From positions 1 through 62,900 of the forward strand of contig CAIZNI010000048.1 of assembly GCA_903934295.1 (NCBI GenBank): a DNA stretch of 62,900 nucleotides, read 5' to 3'. Numbering within the stretch: position 1 is the first letter of the stretch; each line of letters opens with the position of its first letter. Made by a program: the position numbers and the translations under genes. Shown here one piece after another: positions 9,300-20,337 of this stretch. The notes beneath the pieces are model-generated. The model was not told the DNA's origin and did not search any database. It was given only the letters and a program-made list of their open reading frames with translations. Source of the DNA: an uncultured beta proteobacterium. Its GTDB lineage: Bacteria > Pseudomonadota > Gammaproteobacteria > Burkholderiales > Burkholderiaceae_E.

Positions 9300-9479
9300 A
9301 TGACCAAGAAGACGCTGAAGGTGACCCTGGTCCGCAGCCCGAACGGGACGCGCGGAACCCACAAGGCCACCGTCCTGGGTCTCGGCCTGAAGAAGATCAA
9401 CCAGGTCCGTGAGCTGGAAGACACCCCTGCCGTTCGCGGCATGATCAACAAGGTGAACTACCTTGTTCGAGTCGATTGA
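9300..9479 (+). CDS. rpmD: 50S ribosomal protein L30
   Basis: 59 residues, [20 protein letters not shown]. The ATG at 9300 follows GGCAGGAGAATGCA, a clear RBS; the frame is open to 9207 but without homology. L30 is a small 50S protein near 5S rRNA. The [12 protein letters not shown] ending is canonical. rplO follows after 7 bases. Confidence 0.96.
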   Translation: MTKKTLKVTLVRSPNGTRGTHKATVLGLGLKKINQVRELEDTPAVRGMINKVNYLVRVD

Positions 9480-9486
9480 GGTTGAG

Positions 9487-9918
9487 ATGCATCTGAACGG
9501 ACTGAAGCCTGCAGAAGGCAGCAAGCATCCCCGCAAGCGCGTGGGTCGCGGTATCGGGTCGGGTCTGGGCAAGACGGCCGGACGGGGCCATAAGGGTCAA
9601 AAGTCGCGTTCGGGCGGCTTTCACAAGGTCGGCTTCGAGGGTGGTCAGATGCCGCTGCAGCGTCGCCTGCCCAAGCGCGGATTCAATTCGATGACGGCCG
9701 GTGACACGGTCGAAGTTCGTCTGTCGGATCTGCAGCGGCTGGAGTCGGCGCAGATCGATTTGTTGATGCTGAAAGCTGCGCGGATCGTTCCGCATTCGGC
9801 CAAGGCGGCGAAAGTCATCCTGTCGGGTGCGCTCGATCGGGCGGTGGTTCTGACGGGCATTGGCGCCACCAAGGGTGCCAAGGCGGCGATCGAGGCTGCG
9901 GGCGGTTCGCTGGCCTGA
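9487..9918 (+). CDS. rplO: 50S ribosomal protein L15
   Basis: 143 residues, [21 protein letters not shown]15 is a late-assembly 50S protein with a long basic N-terminal arm ([12 protein letters not shown]). The ATG at 9487 is chosen since it matches family starts and follows TTGAGGTTGAG; an upstream in-frame ATG at 9463 would overlap rpmD. The C-terminus [11 protein letters not shown] is typical. Confidence 0.95.
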   Translation: MHLNGLKPAEGSKHPRKRVGRGIGSGLGKTAGRGHKGQKSRSGGFHKVGFEGGQMPLQRRLPKRGFNSMTAGDTVEVRLSDLQRLESAQIDLLMLKAARIVPHSAKAAKVILSGALDRAVVLTGIGATKGAKAAIEAAGGSLA

Positions 9919-9961
9919 GCCAGCGAACACTTCCCGCACTCGCGATCCTCGGACGAATAAC

Positions 9962-11290
9962 GTGGCCACAGCCCCCGCCAACCAGAGCAAGGCAGGTCGT
10001 TTCGGCGATCTCAAGCGCAGGCTCTGGTTCCTGCTGTTGGCGCTCGTCGTCTATCGGATAGGTGCCCACATCCCGGTGCCCGGGATCGACCCGGATCAGC
10101 TGTCGCAGCTGTTCAAGGGCCAGCAGGGCGGCATTCTGGGCATGTTCAACATGTTCTCGGGCGGGGCGTTGTCACGGTTTACCGTGTTCGCGCTCGGGAT
10201 CATGCCGTACATCTCGGCCTCGATCATCATGCAGTTGCTGACGGTCGTCGTGCCGCAGCTTGAGGCCTTGAAGAAAGAGGGTGAGGCCGGAAGACGGACG
10301 ATCACCAAGTACACCCGCTGGTTCACCGTGGGGCTGGCGACCTTTCAGGCGCTCGGAATCGCGGTCGCGCTGGAGTCGCAGGCAGGCCTGGTCATGGATC
10401 CGGGACTGCAGTTTCGTTTCACCACGGTCGTCTCGTTGTTGACCGGAACCATGTTTCTGATGTGGCTCGGCGAGCAGATCACCGAACGTGGGCTTGGTAA
10501 CGGTATCTCGATCATTATTTTCGCCGGTATTGCGGCGGGTCTGCCCTCGGCGGTAGCCGGAATGGGTGAATTGGTTCGAACCGGTTCAATGAATGCGCTC
10601 GTGGCGCTGCTGATCGTGGTGCTGGTGGTGATGGTGACCGCGGCGGTGGTGTTCGTCGAACGCGGTCAGCGCAAGATCACGGTGAATTACGCCAAGCGCC
10701 AGGTGGGTAACCGCGTCTATGGTGGGCAAACCTCCCATCTGCCGCTGAAGCTGAACATGTCGGGCGTCATTCCCCCCATTTTCGCGTCGTCGATCATCCT
10801 GTTCCCCGCAACCTTGGCCCAGTGGTTTACCGCAGGCGATTCAACGAATCCGTTCATCCGGGTGCTCAAGGACGTGGCGGCGACGTTGTCGCCGGGACAG
10901 CCGGTTTACATCCTGCTGTACGCGGCGGCGATCATCTTTTTCTGCTTCTTCTACACCGCGCTGGTGTTCAACAGCCGGGACACGGCTGAGAACCTGAAGA
11001 AGAGCGGTGCCTTTGTCCCTGGGATTCGCCCAGGTGAGCAGACGGCCCGGTACATCGACAAGATTTTGATGCGGTTGACATTGGCTGGCGCCATCTACAT
11101 CAGCGCGGTCTGTCTCCTGCCCGAGTTGATGGTTCTCAAGTGGAATGTGCCCTTCTATTTCGGAGGCACCTCGCTGCTGATCATCGTGGTGGTGACGATG
11201 GACTTCATGTCACAGGTCCAGGCGTATGTGATGTCTCACCAGTACGAAAGTCTGATGAAAAAGTCGAATGCAAAGGGAATGGGTGCCTGA
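9962..11290 (+). CDS. secY: Protein translocase subunit SecY
   Basis: 442 residues with a GTG start at 9962; the family sequence begins soon after ([22 protein letters not shown]). SecY forms the SecYEG channel for protein export and membrane insertion. Ten membrane segments can be traced, with the plug region near [13 protein letters not shown] and the conserved cytosolic loop [16 protein letters not shown]. The GTG is inferred from position and length; no strong RBS is seen (CGGACGAATAAC). infA, which follows secY in some relatives, is absent here. Confidence 0.95.
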   Translation: MATAPANQSKAGRFGDLKRRLWFLLLALVVYRIGAHIPVPGIDPDQLSQLFKGQQGGILGMFNMFSGGALSRFTVFALGIMPYISASIIMQLLTVVVPQLEALKKEGEAGRRTITKYTRWFTVGLATFQALGIAVALESQAGLVMDPGLQFRFTTVVSLLTGTMFLMWLGEQITERGLGNGISIIIFAGIAAGLPSAVAGMGELVRTGSMNALVALLIVVLVVMVTAAVVFVERGQRKITVNYAKRQVGNRVYGGQTSHLPLKLNMSGVIPPIFASSIILFPATLAQWFTAGDSTNPFIRVLKDVAATLSPGQPVYILLYAAAIIFFCFFYTALVFNSRDTAENLKKSGAFVPGIRPGEQTARYIDKILMRLTLAGAIYISAVCLLPELMVLKWNVPFYFGGTSLLIIVVVTMDFMSQVQAYVMSHQYESLMKKSNAKGMGA

Positions 11291-11307
11291 TCGGGTCCCG
11301 CTTCGCT

Positions 11308-11384
11308 CGCTTCTCCGGAAGCGCGGGGTGCAGGCGGTGACGGGAGCCTGATTTCCGTTAGGGGTTTCGCGCCCAGCTGGCGCG
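11308..11384 (+). promoter_or_regulatory. Two hairpins in the secY-rpmJ gap
   Basis: The 128-base gap holds two perfect 6-bp stems: CGCTTC/GAAGCG (11308-11323, loop TCCG) and CGCGCC/GGCGCG (11368-11384, loop CAGCT). No long T-run follows either, so they are not clear terminators. The first shares the core CTTCTCCGGAAG with the hairpin behind rplQ. They may be RNA-processing or pausing structures separating spc and alpha transcripts. Confidence 0.35.
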
Positions 11385-11418
11385 GGGTTGTCAAAGAGTT
11401 CAACGGGTCGAGGTAATC

Positions 11419-11532
11419 ATGAAAGTGTTGGCATCGGTCAAGAAGATCTGCCGCAACTGCAAGGTCATCAAACGCAAGGGCGTTGTTCGTGTGATTTGCA
11501 TCGATCCGCGGCATAAGCAGCGTCAAGGTTGA
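11419..11532 (+). CDS. rpmJ: 50S ribosomal protein L36
   Basis: 37 residues, [21 protein letters not shown]36 is the smallest 50S protein. The zinc ligands are Cys11, Cys14, Cys27 and His32, so this is the zinc-binding (C+) form, in contrast to the zinc-free S14 of this operon. The ATG at 11419 follows GGTCGAGGTAATC, which contains GAGG. Too short for most gene finders. Confidence 0.96.
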   Translation: MKVLASVKKICRNCKVIKRKGVVRVICIDPRHKQRQG

Positions 11533-11544
11533 TAGAGGACGAGC

Positions 11545-11910
11545 ATGGCACGTATTGCAGGTATCAATGTTCCCGACCGTCAGCACACCGAAATCGGCCT
11601 GACGGCCATCTACGGCATCGGCCGCACTCGCGCGCGCCAGATTTGTGAAGCCGCCGGCGTTCTCTATTCGAAGAAGGTCAAGGACCTGAACGATGGCGAG
11701 CTCGAGCGGATTCGCGAACTGATCTCGCGTCTGACCGTCGAGGGTGATCTTCGACGTGAGGTCTCGATGTCGATCAAGCGCCTGATGGATCTGGGTTGCT
11801 ATCGGGGCGTGCGTCATCGCCGCGGGCTGCCGGTTCGTGGACAACGCACACGCACCAACGCGCGCACCCGCAAGGGACCGCGCAAAGCTGGCATCGCGCT
11901 GAAAAAATAA
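11545..11910 (+). CDS. rpsM: 30S ribosomal protein S13
   Basis: 121 residues, [21 protein letters not shown]13 lies in the 30S head, forms bridges to the 50S subunit and its basic tail reaches the P-site tRNA ([15 protein letters not shown]). RBS AGAGGACGAGC precedes the start. It opens the alpha segment after rpmJ. Confidence 0.97.
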   Translation: MARIAGINVPDRQHTEIGLTAIYGIGRTRARQICEAAGVLYSKKVKDLNDGELERIRELISRLTVEGDLRREVSMSIKRLMDLGCYRGVRHRRGLPVRGQRTRTNARTRKGPRKAGIALKK

Positions 11911-11930
11911 TCGCCTGCTAGAGGAAGAAC

Positions 11931-12347
11931 ATGGCAACCAAAGGTCAATCCGCCGCTTCTGCTGCCGCTGCTTCGCGGACGCGCAAGAAGGCCAAGAAGA
12001 ACGTTTCCGACGGCATCGCACACGTCCACGCGTCCTTCAACAACACGATCATCACGATCACCGATCGCCAGGGAAATGCGCTTTCCTGGGCGTCTTCCGG
12101 TGGCGCCGGGTTCAAGGGTTCGCGCAAGTCCACACCGTTTGCAGCGCAGGTGGCTGCCGAGACGGCGGGACGCGCCGCTCAGGATTGCGGGATCAAGAAT
12201 CTCGAGGTGCAGATCTCCGGTCCGGGGCCTGGTCGCGAGTCGTCGGTCCGTGCGCTCAACGCGCTGGGCATCAAGATCCTGATGATCCAGGACGTGACCC
12301 CGATCCCGCACAACGGCTGCCGTCCCCCGAAGCGTCGTCGCATCTGA
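11931..12347 (+). CDS. rpsK: 30S ribosomal protein S11
   Basis: 138 residues. S11 sits on the 30S platform near the Shine-Dalgarno helix. The conserved [19 protein letters not shown] and the C-terminus [15 protein letters not shown] are present. The N-terminus is about nine residues longer than in E. coli and rich in Ala and Ser ([18 protein letters not shown]). RBS AGAGGAAG. It is followed by a structured gap of 188 bases before rpsD. Confidence 0.96.
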   Translation: MATKGQSAASAAAASRTRKKAKKNVSDGIAHVHASFNNTIITITDRQGNALSWASSGGAGFKGSRKSTPFAAQVAAETAGRAAQDCGIKNLEVQISGPGPGRESSVRALNALGIKILMIQDVTPIPHNGCRPPKRRRI

Positions 12348-12349
12348 TC

Positions 12350-12458
12350 CTGTCTTCCGACAGGCAGGGGGCACCTGACCCGTGTCCCCGGGTTGGCTTG
12401 TGCCATCCCTTTCAAACGGTCGGTAAGACCACCGTTCGCCGCTAGGCCTTCGCAGGCC
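12350..12458 (+). promoter_or_regulatory. Array of four hairpins in the rpsK-rpsD gap
   Basis: Four successive stems: CTGTC/GACAG with loop TTCC (12350-12363); GGGGGCAC/GTGTCCCC, 8 bp with one G-U (12367-12389); AACGGT/ACCGTT with an inner GGT/ACC (12415-12436); and GGCCT/AGGCC with loop TCGC (12445-12458). Together with the terminator-like stem downstream they fill most of the gap. The arrangement suggests an RNA control element for rpsD-rpoA-rplQ. S4, a known autorepressor of the alpha operon in E. coli, is the natural candidate ligand; that is inference. Confidence 0.5.
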
Positions 12459-12483
12459 GAGTCTCCGACAAGAGCGAACTAAC

Positions 12484-12524
12484 CGCAGTCAGTGGCCCCG
12501 GATGCCGCGCTGCGTATTTTTTTT
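12484..12524 (+). terminator. Terminator-like stem with T8 directly before the rpsD RBS (candidate attenuator)
   Basis: CGCAG/CTGCG (12484-12488, 12510-12514) and GTGGC/GCCGC (12492-12496, 12504-12508) form a 10-bp stem broken by a small internal loop. The loop is CCCGGAT. TA and then eight Ts (12517-12524) follow, then AAGGA, the RBS of rpsD, at 12525-12529. A full terminator here would cut off rpsD, rpoA and rplQ, so it is likely conditional or partial. Confidence 0.55.
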
Positions 12525-12535
12525 AAGGATGTACC

Positions 12536-13159
12536 GTGGCTCGTTATACCGGACCAAAGGCAAAGCTTTCCCGCCGTGAAGGCACCGACCTCTTCCTGAA
12601 GAGCTCGCGTCGGTCGCTCGACTCCAAATGCAAGCTCGACAGCAAGCCTGGCCAGCACGGCCGCACCTCGGGGGCACGCACCTCCGACTACGGCTTGCAA
12701 CTGCGCGAGAAGCAGAAGGTCAAGCGCATGTACGGCGTGCTCGAAAAGCAGTTCCGTCGTTATTTTGTCGAGGCCGAGCGCCGTCGCGGCAACACGGGTG
12801 AAAACCTGCTGAAGCTGCTCGAGTGCCGCCTGGACAATGTTGTCTACCGCATGGGTTATGCCACCACGCGCGCTGAAGCGCGGCAGCTCGTCAGCCACAA
12901 GGCGATCACCGTCAACGGCCAGATGCTGAACATTCCCTCGGCGCTGGTGCGACCCAACGACGTGGTTTCCGTTCGCGAGAAGTCGAAGAAGCAGGCCCGG
13001 ATCCAGGATGCCCTGACGCTGGCCGAGCAGAGCGGTCTTCCCGGCTGGGTGTCGGTCGACAAGACCAAGATGGAAGGCACCTTCAAGTCGGTACCGGACA
13101 GGTCGGACCTGTATTCGGATATCAACGAGAGCCTGATCGTCGAGTTGTACTCGCGTTAA
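12536..13159 (+). CDS. rpsD: 30S ribosomal protein S4
   Basis: 207 residues with a GTG start at 12536, six bases after AAGGA. S4 initiates 30S assembly and affects decoding accuracy. The S4 RNA-binding domain is near residues 97-160 ([20 protein letters not shown]). One cysteine near residue 32 means the zinc-free form. In E. coli S4 represses its own operon from a leader upstream of rpsM; here the most structured leader lies right before rpsD itself. Confidence 0.97.
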   Translation: MARYTGPKAKLSRREGTDLFLKSSRRSLDSKCKLDSKPGQHGRTSGARTSDYGLQLREKQKVKRMYGVLEKQFRRYFVEAERRRGNTGENLLKLLECRLDNVVYRMGYATTRAEARQLVSHKAITVNGQMLNIPSALVRPNDVVSVREKSKKQARIQDALTLAEQSGLPGWVSVDKTKMEGTFKSVPDRSDLYSDINESLIVELYSR

Positions 13160-13175
13160 TCGAAGGGACTCTTCT

Positions 13176-14156
13176 ATGCAGACTGCCATGCTGAAGCCAC
13201 GAATCGTCGAGGTCGAGCAACTCGGGCCGTCGCATTCCCGCGTCGTGATGGAGCCGTTCGAACGCGGCTTCGGACACACGCTGGGCAATGCGTTGCGCCG
13301 GGTGCTGCTGTCCTCGATGGTTGGCTACGCGCCCACCGAAGTACAGATTTCGGGGGTCGTTCACGAGTATTCGACGCTGGACGGCGTTCGCGAGGACGTG
13401 GTCGATCTCCTGCTCAACCTCAAGGGCATCGTTTTCAAGCTCCACAATCGGGATGAAGTTTTCCTGACGCTTCGCAAGGAAGGCGCGGGTCCGGTGACCG
13501 CGGCCGACATCGACTGCCCGCATGACGTCGAAGTGATCAACCCCGACCACGCGATCGCGAGCCTGACGCAGGGCGGACGCATCGACATGCAGATCAAGGT
13601 CGAGCGTGGACGCGGCTACGTGCCGGGTACGGTTCGCAATCTGAGCGAAACGAAGGCGATCGGGCGTATCGTGCTTGACGCGTCCTTTTCTCCGGTTCGC
13701 CGCGTCAGCTATCTCGTCGAGAGCGCCCGGGTCGAGCAGCGTACCGATCTCGATCGGCTGATCATCGACGTCGAGACCAACGGCGTTATCGCGCCCGAGG
13801 AAGCGGTTCGCCAGTCGGCGCGCATCCTGGTGGAGCAGTTGTCGGTGTTCGCGGCGCTCGAGGGTGGCGCGGAGCCGATGGCTGAACAGGGCGCGCTGCG
13901 GGCACCTCAGATCGATCCGATCCTGCTTCGGCCGGTCGACGATCTCGAGTTGACCGTGCGAAGTGCCAATTGCCTGAAGGCCGAGAACATTTATTACATC
14001 GGCGACCTGATCCAGCGGACTGAAAACGAACTGTTGAAGACGCCGAACCTGGGTCGCAAATCGCTCAACGAAATCAAGGAAGTGCTGGCTTCGCGCGGTC
14101 TGACCTTGGGGATGAAACTCGAAAACTGGCCCCCGGCCGGTCTCGAGCGTCCCTGA
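13176..14156 (+). CDS. rpoA: RNA polymerase alpha subunit
   Basis: 326 residues. The N-terminal assembly domain ([16 protein letters not shown] near residue 30) dimerises and starts core assembly; the C-terminal domain (about residues 250-310, [20 protein letters not shown]) binds UP elements and activators. The arginine of TVRSANCL matches E. coli Arg265. A long upstream peptide ([10 protein letters not shown]) is usual for beta-proteobacteria. RBS AAGGGAC. It shares the rpsD transcript. Confidence 0.98.
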   Translation: MQTAMLKPRIVEVEQLGPSHSRVVMEPFERGFGHTLGNALRRVLLSSMVGYAPTEVQISGVVHEYSTLDGVREDVVDLLLNLKGIVFKLHNRDEVFLTLRKEGAGPVTAADIDCPHDVEVINPDHAIASLTQGGRIDMQIKVERGRGYVPGTVRNLSETKAIGRIVLDASFSPVRRVSYLVESARVEQRTDLDRLIIDVETNGVIAPEEAVRQSARILVEQLSVFAALEGGAEPMAEQGALRAPQIDPILLRPVDDLELTVRSANCLKAENIYYIGDLIQRTENELLKTPNLGRKSLNEIKEVLASRGLTLGMKLENWPPAGLERP

Positions 14157-14192
14157 TCCCCTGGCCCCCTGAGACATCACGAGGACTGAATC

Positions 14193-14588
14193 ATGCGTCA
14201 TCGTCACGGACTTAGAAAACTCAATCGCACCAGCAGCCATCGCGAAGCGATGCTGCGCAACATGTGCAACTCGCTGCTTCGTCACGAGGTCATCAAGACC
14301 ACGCTGCCGAAAGCAAAAGAGTTGCGTCGTGTGGTCGAACCCCTCATCACCCTCGGCAAGAAGCCTTCGCTGGCCAATCGTCGTCTCGCGTTCGATCGCC
14401 TTCGCGATCGCGAGATGGTGGTCAAGATCTTCAATGATCTCGGTCCCCGGTACGCCACGCGAAATGGCGGCTATCTGCGCATTCTGAAGTTCGGTTTCCG
14501 TGTCGGCGACAACGCGCCGATGGCGTACATCGAACTGATGGATCGCCCCGAGCAAGCGGCCGTTGAAGGCGCTGCGGCTGCGGCCTGA
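14193..14588 (+). CDS. rplQ: 50S ribosomal protein L17
   Basis: 131 residues, [21 protein letters not shown]17 lies near the tunnel exit. The conserved core is complete, with an Ala-rich tail ([12 protein letters not shown]). RBS CACGAGGAC. It ends the ribosomal block; two hairpins follow immediately. Confidence 0.97.
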   Translation: MRHRHGLRKLNRTSSHREAMLRNMCNSLLRHEVIKTTLPKAKELRRVVEPLITLGKKPSLANRRLAFDRLRDREMVVKIFNDLGPRYATRNGGYLRILKFGFRVGDNAPMAYIELMDRPEQAAVEGAAAAA

Positions 14589-14604
14589 GCGGTAACGCGC
14601 AAGT

Positions 14605-14675
14605 CCCGTCTTCTCCGGAAGACGGGCGAGGCGGGCGCCCCAGCGCAGTGATGCGACCGGGCGCCCGTGTCTTTT
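14605..14675 (+). terminator. Double-hairpin terminator of the alpha operon
   Basis: A perfect 9-bp stem CCCGTCTTC/GAAGACGGG with loop TCCG (14605-14626) is followed by a 10-bp stem GCGGGCGCCC/GGGCGCCCGT (14631-14640, 14659-14668; one G-U) with an 18-base loop, then GTCTTTT. The second has the stem-plus-T shape of an intrinsic terminator. It separates the ribosomal block from the ABC transporter. Confidence 0.75.
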
Positions 14676-14730
14676 GGCGGCACGCCAGCGCGTGTGTTGG
14701 CGTCGCGTGCATCTCCCCGAGGCGGTCAGC

Positions 14731-15660
14731 GTGACAGCAGGCGTGGCGTCGGTGATCGACGTGCAGGGTCTGGTGAAGAACTTCGGTGATCATCGGGCAG
14801 TCGATGGGTTGAGTTTCTCGGTGCGTCCGGGGGAGTGCTATGGCCTGCTCGGTCCCAATGGGGCCGGCAAGAGCACCACCCTGCGGCTGCTGCTGGGACT
14901 GGCTCGGCCCGATGCCGGCACGATATCGCTGCTGGGCCTGCAGGTGCCGGCGCAGGCGCGCCTGGCGCGCGGACGCATTGGTGTGGTTCCCCAGGCCGAC
15001 GCACTCGATCCGGATTTCTCGGTCAGCGAGAATCTGCTGGTCTTCGGTCGCTATTTCGGGCTGTCGACGCATGCGATCGAGCAGCGGATCCCGGACCTGC
15101 TGGCGTTTGCCGGACTGACCGGCAAACGGGATGCGCGGATTGGCGAACTGTCGGGCGGGATGAAGCGTCGGCTGACGCTGGCCCGGTCGCTGGTCAATGA
15201 CCCGGAGATCCTGTTTCTCGATGAGCCGACCACCGGCCTCGACCCACAGGCCCGTCACCTGATCTGGGATCGCTTGAAGCAGCTGGTGAAGCGGGGCAAG
15301 ACCATCCTGTTGACGACCCATTTCATGGACGAGGCCGAGCGGCTTTGCGATCGGCTCGCGATCATCGATCACGGCCGGCTGATTGCCGAGGCGGCGCCCG
15401 CCCAACTGATTGCGGGCGAGATCGAGCCGCAGGTGATCGAGATCGACGGCGATTCCGCGGCGCACTGGCTGTCGCTGGCGGCCGACACGCCCGGATGCAC
15501 GCGCTGCGAGCGGGTGGGCGAGACGGTCTTCGCCTACTGTGTCGATCCGTCGGTTCTCGCTGCCCGCCTTCAGGCCGACCCGGCGGTGAGGTGGCTGCAA
15601 CGGCGCGCCAACCTCGAGGACGTCTTTCTCAAGCTCACCGGACGCGACCTGCGCGACTGA
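14731..15660 (+). CDS. ABC transporter ATP-binding protein, NodI type
   Basis: 309 residues from a GTG at 14731, preceded by GAGGCGG; the frame is open to 14674 but that part runs into the terminator. It shows Walker A ([10 protein letters not shown]), the signature LSGGMKRRL, Walker B with [15 protein letters not shown] and the switch region [16 protein letters not shown]. It belongs to the DRA/NodI group of exporters and pairs with the permease starting two bases later. The substrate is unknown: NodI proteins export lipo-chitin signals in rhizobia, but homologues are common in non-nodulating beta-proteobacteria, so no nodulation role is implied. Confidence 0.88.
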   Translation: MTAGVASVIDVQGLVKNFGDHRAVDGLSFSVRPGECYGLLGPNGAGKSTTLRLLLGLARPDAGTISLLGLQVPAQARLARGRIGVVPQADALDPDFSVSENLLVFGRYFGLSTHAIEQRIPDLLAFAGLTGKRDARIGELSGGMKRRLTLARSLVNDPEILFLDEPTTGLDPQARHLIWDRLKQLVKRGKTILLTTHFMDEAERLCDRLAIIDHGRLIAEAAPAQLIAGEIEPQVIEIDGDSAAHWLSLAADTPGCTRCERVGETVFAYCVDPSVLAARLQADPAVRWLQRRANLEDVFLKLTGRDLRD

Positions 15661-15662
15661 CG

Positions 15663-16451
15663 ATGAGAGAGAACTCGCTTTTCAGGCTGCCGGTGCCGAG
15701 CCTTCGATTCGTGCCCATCTACCGCCGCAACTGGCTCGTGTGGCGAAAGCTGGCCGGGCCGAGCGTGCTGGGAAACATCGCCGATCCGCTGATCACCCTG
15801 CTGGCCTTCGGTTATGGCTTGGGACGGTTGCTGCCGCAGGTCGACGGCGTACCCTATATCGTCTACCTCGCGGCCGGGTCCGTCTGCATGAGCACCGCCA
15901 TGGCAGCGAGCTTCGAGTCCCTTTACTCCGCGTTCTCGCGGATGCAGGTTCAACAGACCTGGGCCTCGATCCTGAACGCACCGGTCGAACTCGACGACGT
16001 GCTGATCGCCGAGTGGCTCTGGGCTGCCACCAAGAGCCTGCTGTCGGGCATCGCGATCATCGCGGTGGTGGTGGTCATGGACATCTCCCGCTCGCCGATG
16101 CTGGTGCTGCTGTTGCCGGTGATCGCGCTGACCGGTCTCGCGTTTGCGGGAATCGGGCTGTGCTTCAACGCGCTGGCGCGTGGCTATGATTTCTTTACTT
16201 ACTACTTCACGCTGGTGATGACGCCGATGATTTTCATCTCGGGCGTCTACTACCCGATGGATGCGCTGCCCCGCTGGCTGGCGGCGATCGCGTCTGGCCT
16301 GCCGCTGGCCGCCGCGGTGGATCTGGCGCGCCCGCTGGTGCTGGGCCAGTGGCCCCCGGATGCGGCTGCGCGCGTCGCGCTGCTCATGGCCTACGCGATC
16401 GGATTTTTCGGGCTGGCCCTCGTGCTGACCCGACGCCGCCTGCGCGCCTGA
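15663..16451 (+). CDS. ABC transporter permease, NodJ type (ABC-2)
   Basis: 262 residues, the same length as classical NodJ. The ATG at 15663 lies two bases after the NodI-like stop. About six membrane segments can be seen, including LLVLLPVIALTGLAFAGIGL and a late segment with GVYYPMDALPRWL, the conserved ABC-2 loop. It should form a dimeric export channel with the upstream ATPase. It ends 25 bases from the stop of the convergent corA. Confidence 0.88.
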   Translation: MRENSLFRLPVPSLRFVPIYRRNWLVWRKLAGPSVLGNIADPLITLLAFGYGLGRLLPQVDGVPYIVYLAAGSVCMSTAMAASFESLYSAFSRMQVQQTWASILNAPVELDDVLIAEWLWAATKSLLSGIAIIAVVVVMDISRSPMLVLLLPVIALTGLAFAGIGLCFNALARGYDFFTYYFTLVMTPMIFISGVYYPMDALPRWLAAIASGLPLAAAVDLARPLVLGQWPPDAAARVALLMAYAIGFFGLALVLTRRRLRA

Positions 16452-16476
16452 CGGCTTGGTTGCTTCGGCGGCCGTT

Positions 16477-17565
16477 TCAGGTGCGCGGGCGGCCGCGCTC
16501 GGCGCGCCGGCCCGGTTCGCGCGGCGAGCTCAGAAAGCGCCTGGCCCGGAAATAAGCCAGCAGAAGCACGGCGATCAGAACCATCGCGCCGATCGCCCAC
16601 CAGAAGCCCTCGCGCGACTGCAAGCCGGGAATGAATTCGAAGTTCATCCCGAAGATGCCGGTGATGAGGGTGAGCGGCATGAACACCGCGGTGAGCGTGG
16701 TCAGCGTGCGCATGATCTCGCTGGTGCGATGCGCGGTCGAAGAGAAGTGCAACTGGACGGCCGATTCGACCGAGCTTTCCAGCCGGCGCGCATGGTTGAG
16801 CACCCGCTGGATGTGCTCGACGACATCGCTGGTCCGCACCAGCACCGGGTCGTCGATGCCGGGAAAGGCGGTGGCATGATGGGGCTCGGCTCCGGGCGCG
16901 CGGGCGGTGTCGAGCCGTTCGTCACGCCACTCCTGCAGCGCATCGAGCTGTTCTTCGCACAGTTGCTCCAGCTTGCGGATCTCGCTGCGCGCCTCGAGCA
17001 GCGCATACCAGTCCTGAAACGGTCGTCGCGGGTCGAGCAACTGGCGCTGCCAGCGCTCCAGCAGATCGGTCAGCGGCTGGCGCTGATCGAGATAGCGGTC
17101 GACCATCTGGCTGAGCAGACGCAGCATGAGTTCCTCGGGCGTCGCGGGTACCCGTTGCCGGCTGTCGGCGGCGTCCAGCACGCGCTTGCGCAGCGCGGTG
17201 ACGGTGGTGCTGTCGGGGGCTCGCACGGTGACCAGGCAACCGGGAAACAGGAAGATCACCGTGGGTCGCGTGCGCATGCGCATCACCCGGTCGGCTTCGT
17301 CGGCCGGCGAAGCGGTCGCCAGCCCCCGAAAGACGATCATTTCGTAGTCGCGGGTCGAATCGAAATACGACGGGTGCAGCCGATTCTCGGCGTCCAGCAG
17401 ATGATCCTCGAACACCGAGATGCCGGTGATACGCCGGACCAGCGGCACCCAGTCGCGCGCCTCGTCATAAGCGCAGTCGAACCAGTACCAACCCTCGGTC
17501 GCCCTGGTCTCGGGCGGCTGCGCCAGTTCGACCGCCCGCTCGGCGGTCAGCCGAAGGATGTTCAT
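16477..17565 (-). CDS. CorA/ZntB-type divalent cation transporter
   Basis: 362 residues. A large cytosolic N-domain is followed by two C-terminal membrane helices. The signature GMN is at residues 306-308 (LITGIFGMNFEFIPGL) between them, then WWAIGAMVLIAVLLLAYF. This family forms pentameric channels for Mg2+, Co2+ or Zn2+ in the inner membrane. The acidic loop after GMN usually helps separate CorA from ZntB; here the loop is EFIPGLQSREG, so the ion stays open. It lies 40 bases after hemB on the same strand and may be cotranscribed. Confidence 0.88.
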   Translation of the reverse strand: MNILRLTAERAVELAQPPETRATEGWYWFDCAYDEARDWVPLVRRITGISVFEDHLLDAENRLHPSYFDSTRDYEMIVFRGLATASPADEADRVMRMRTRPTVIFLFPGCLVTVRAPDSTTVTALRKRVLDAADSRQRVPATPEELMLRLLSQMVDRYLDQRQPLTDLLERWQRQLLDPRRPFQDWYALLEARSEIRKLEQLCEEQLDALQEWRDERLDTARAPGAEPHHATAFPGIDDPVLVRTSDVVEHIQRVLNHARRLESSVESAVQLHFSSTAHRTSEIMRTLTTLTAVFMPLTLITGIFGMNFEFIPGLQSREGFWWAIGAMVLIAVLLLAYFRARRFLSSPREPGRRAERGRPRT

Positions 17566-17605
17566 CGGCGCTCGCCGGCCGCCCGATGCGGGAGGTTCAA
17601 CGGCT

Positions 17606-19536
<1,931 letters not shown>

Positions 19537-19546
19537 GGAGAGTCGG

Positions 19547-19576
19547 GTGACCTCGGGCATCAGGCTAAGGTAGAAT
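19547..19576 (+). promoter_or_regulatory. Candidate promoter of the cytochrome c4 gene
   Basis: GTGACC (19547-19552), an 18-base spacer and TAGAAT (19571-19576), five of six at the -10. The predicted start is about 40 bases before the ATG at 19625. The -35 lies inside the 5' end of the divergent engB. Motif evidence only. Confidence 0.4.
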
Positions 19577-19624
19577 CGAGAGTTTACGTGACTCGTCCCC
19601 CCAATTCCCGTTCGTGAGCGACGC

Positions 19625-20290
19625 ATGAAGCTCCTTCAGCTATCCGGTACCTTTGTTTCGGCTTCCCTTTCATCGGCGATGCTCGCGTTCGGCCTGCTGG
19701 CCGCGACGCCGGCGGCGGCGCAGGCGCCTGCCAAGATCGACCTTGCCAAGGGCCAGGCCAAGGCTGCCGAGGTCTGCGCCGCCTGCCACGGCGCCGATGG
19801 CAACAGCAACAGCCCGGCGAACCCGAAGCTCGCCGGCCAGCACGCCGATTACCTGTACAAGCAGCTGACCAACTTCAAGCCGAAACCCGGCGCGAAAGAG
19901 GCCGAGCGGTCCAACGCGGTCATGCTGGCGTTCGCCTTGCAGTTGTCGGATGCCGACATGCGCAACGTGTCCGCCTATTTCGCTTCGCAGACCCTGAAAC
20001 CCGCGGCAGCCAGGAACAAGGACATCGTTGAACTCGGCCAGAAGATCTACCGCGGCGGCATCGCGTCGAAGTCGGTCGCGGCCTGCGCAGGCTGCCACAG
20101 CCCCAACGGTGCCGGCGTCCCGGCCCAGTTCCCGCGCCTGGGTGGTCAGTACGCCGAGTACACCGAGTCACAGCTGGTCGGATTTCGTCAGGGCGTTCGC
20201 AAGAACAGCACCCAGATGACCGCGATTGCCTCGCGGATGTCCGACGCCGAGATCAAGGCGGTTTCCGAGTACATCGCCGGGCTGCGCTGA
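19625..20290 (+). CDS. Periplasmic dihaem cytochrome c (cytochrome c4 type)
   Basis: 221 residues with a Sec signal peptide cut near ATPAAAQA (residue 34). Two CxxCH haem sites are at 51-55 (CAACH) and 154-158 (CAGCH), one per domain, each followed by a GxxG-type loop and a methionine ligand region. Cytochrome c4 carries electrons from the bc1 complex to terminal oxidases, including cbb3, whose genes are at the far end of the window. In related genomes cytochrome c maturation genes often follow; none are seen here. Confidence 0.92.
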   Translation: MKLLQLSGTFVSASLSSAMLAFGLLAATPAAAQAPAKIDLAKGQAKAAEVCAACHGADGNSNSPANPKLAGQHADYLYKQLTNFKPKPGAKEAERSNAVMLAFALQLSDADMRNVSAYFASQTLKPAAARNKDIVELGQKIYRGGIASKSVAACAGCHSPNGAGVPAQFPRLGGQYAEYTESQLVGFRQGVRKNSTQMTAIASRMSDAEIKAVSEYIAGLR

Positions 20291-20337
20291 GTCGCTGGTG
20301 GCGGTGCGCGGGCCCGAGGGGCGCGCGTCGGCGTTCG

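Noticed and set aside
14674-14730. Longer N-terminus of the NodI-like ATPase from a TTG at 14674
   Set aside because: It runs into the alpha-operon terminator and adds residues with no homology; the GTG at 14731 has a GAGG RBS.
15345-15662. Upstream extension of the NodJ-like frame
   Set aside because: It overlaps the NodI-like gene in another frame; the ATG at 15663 gives the 262-residue family length.
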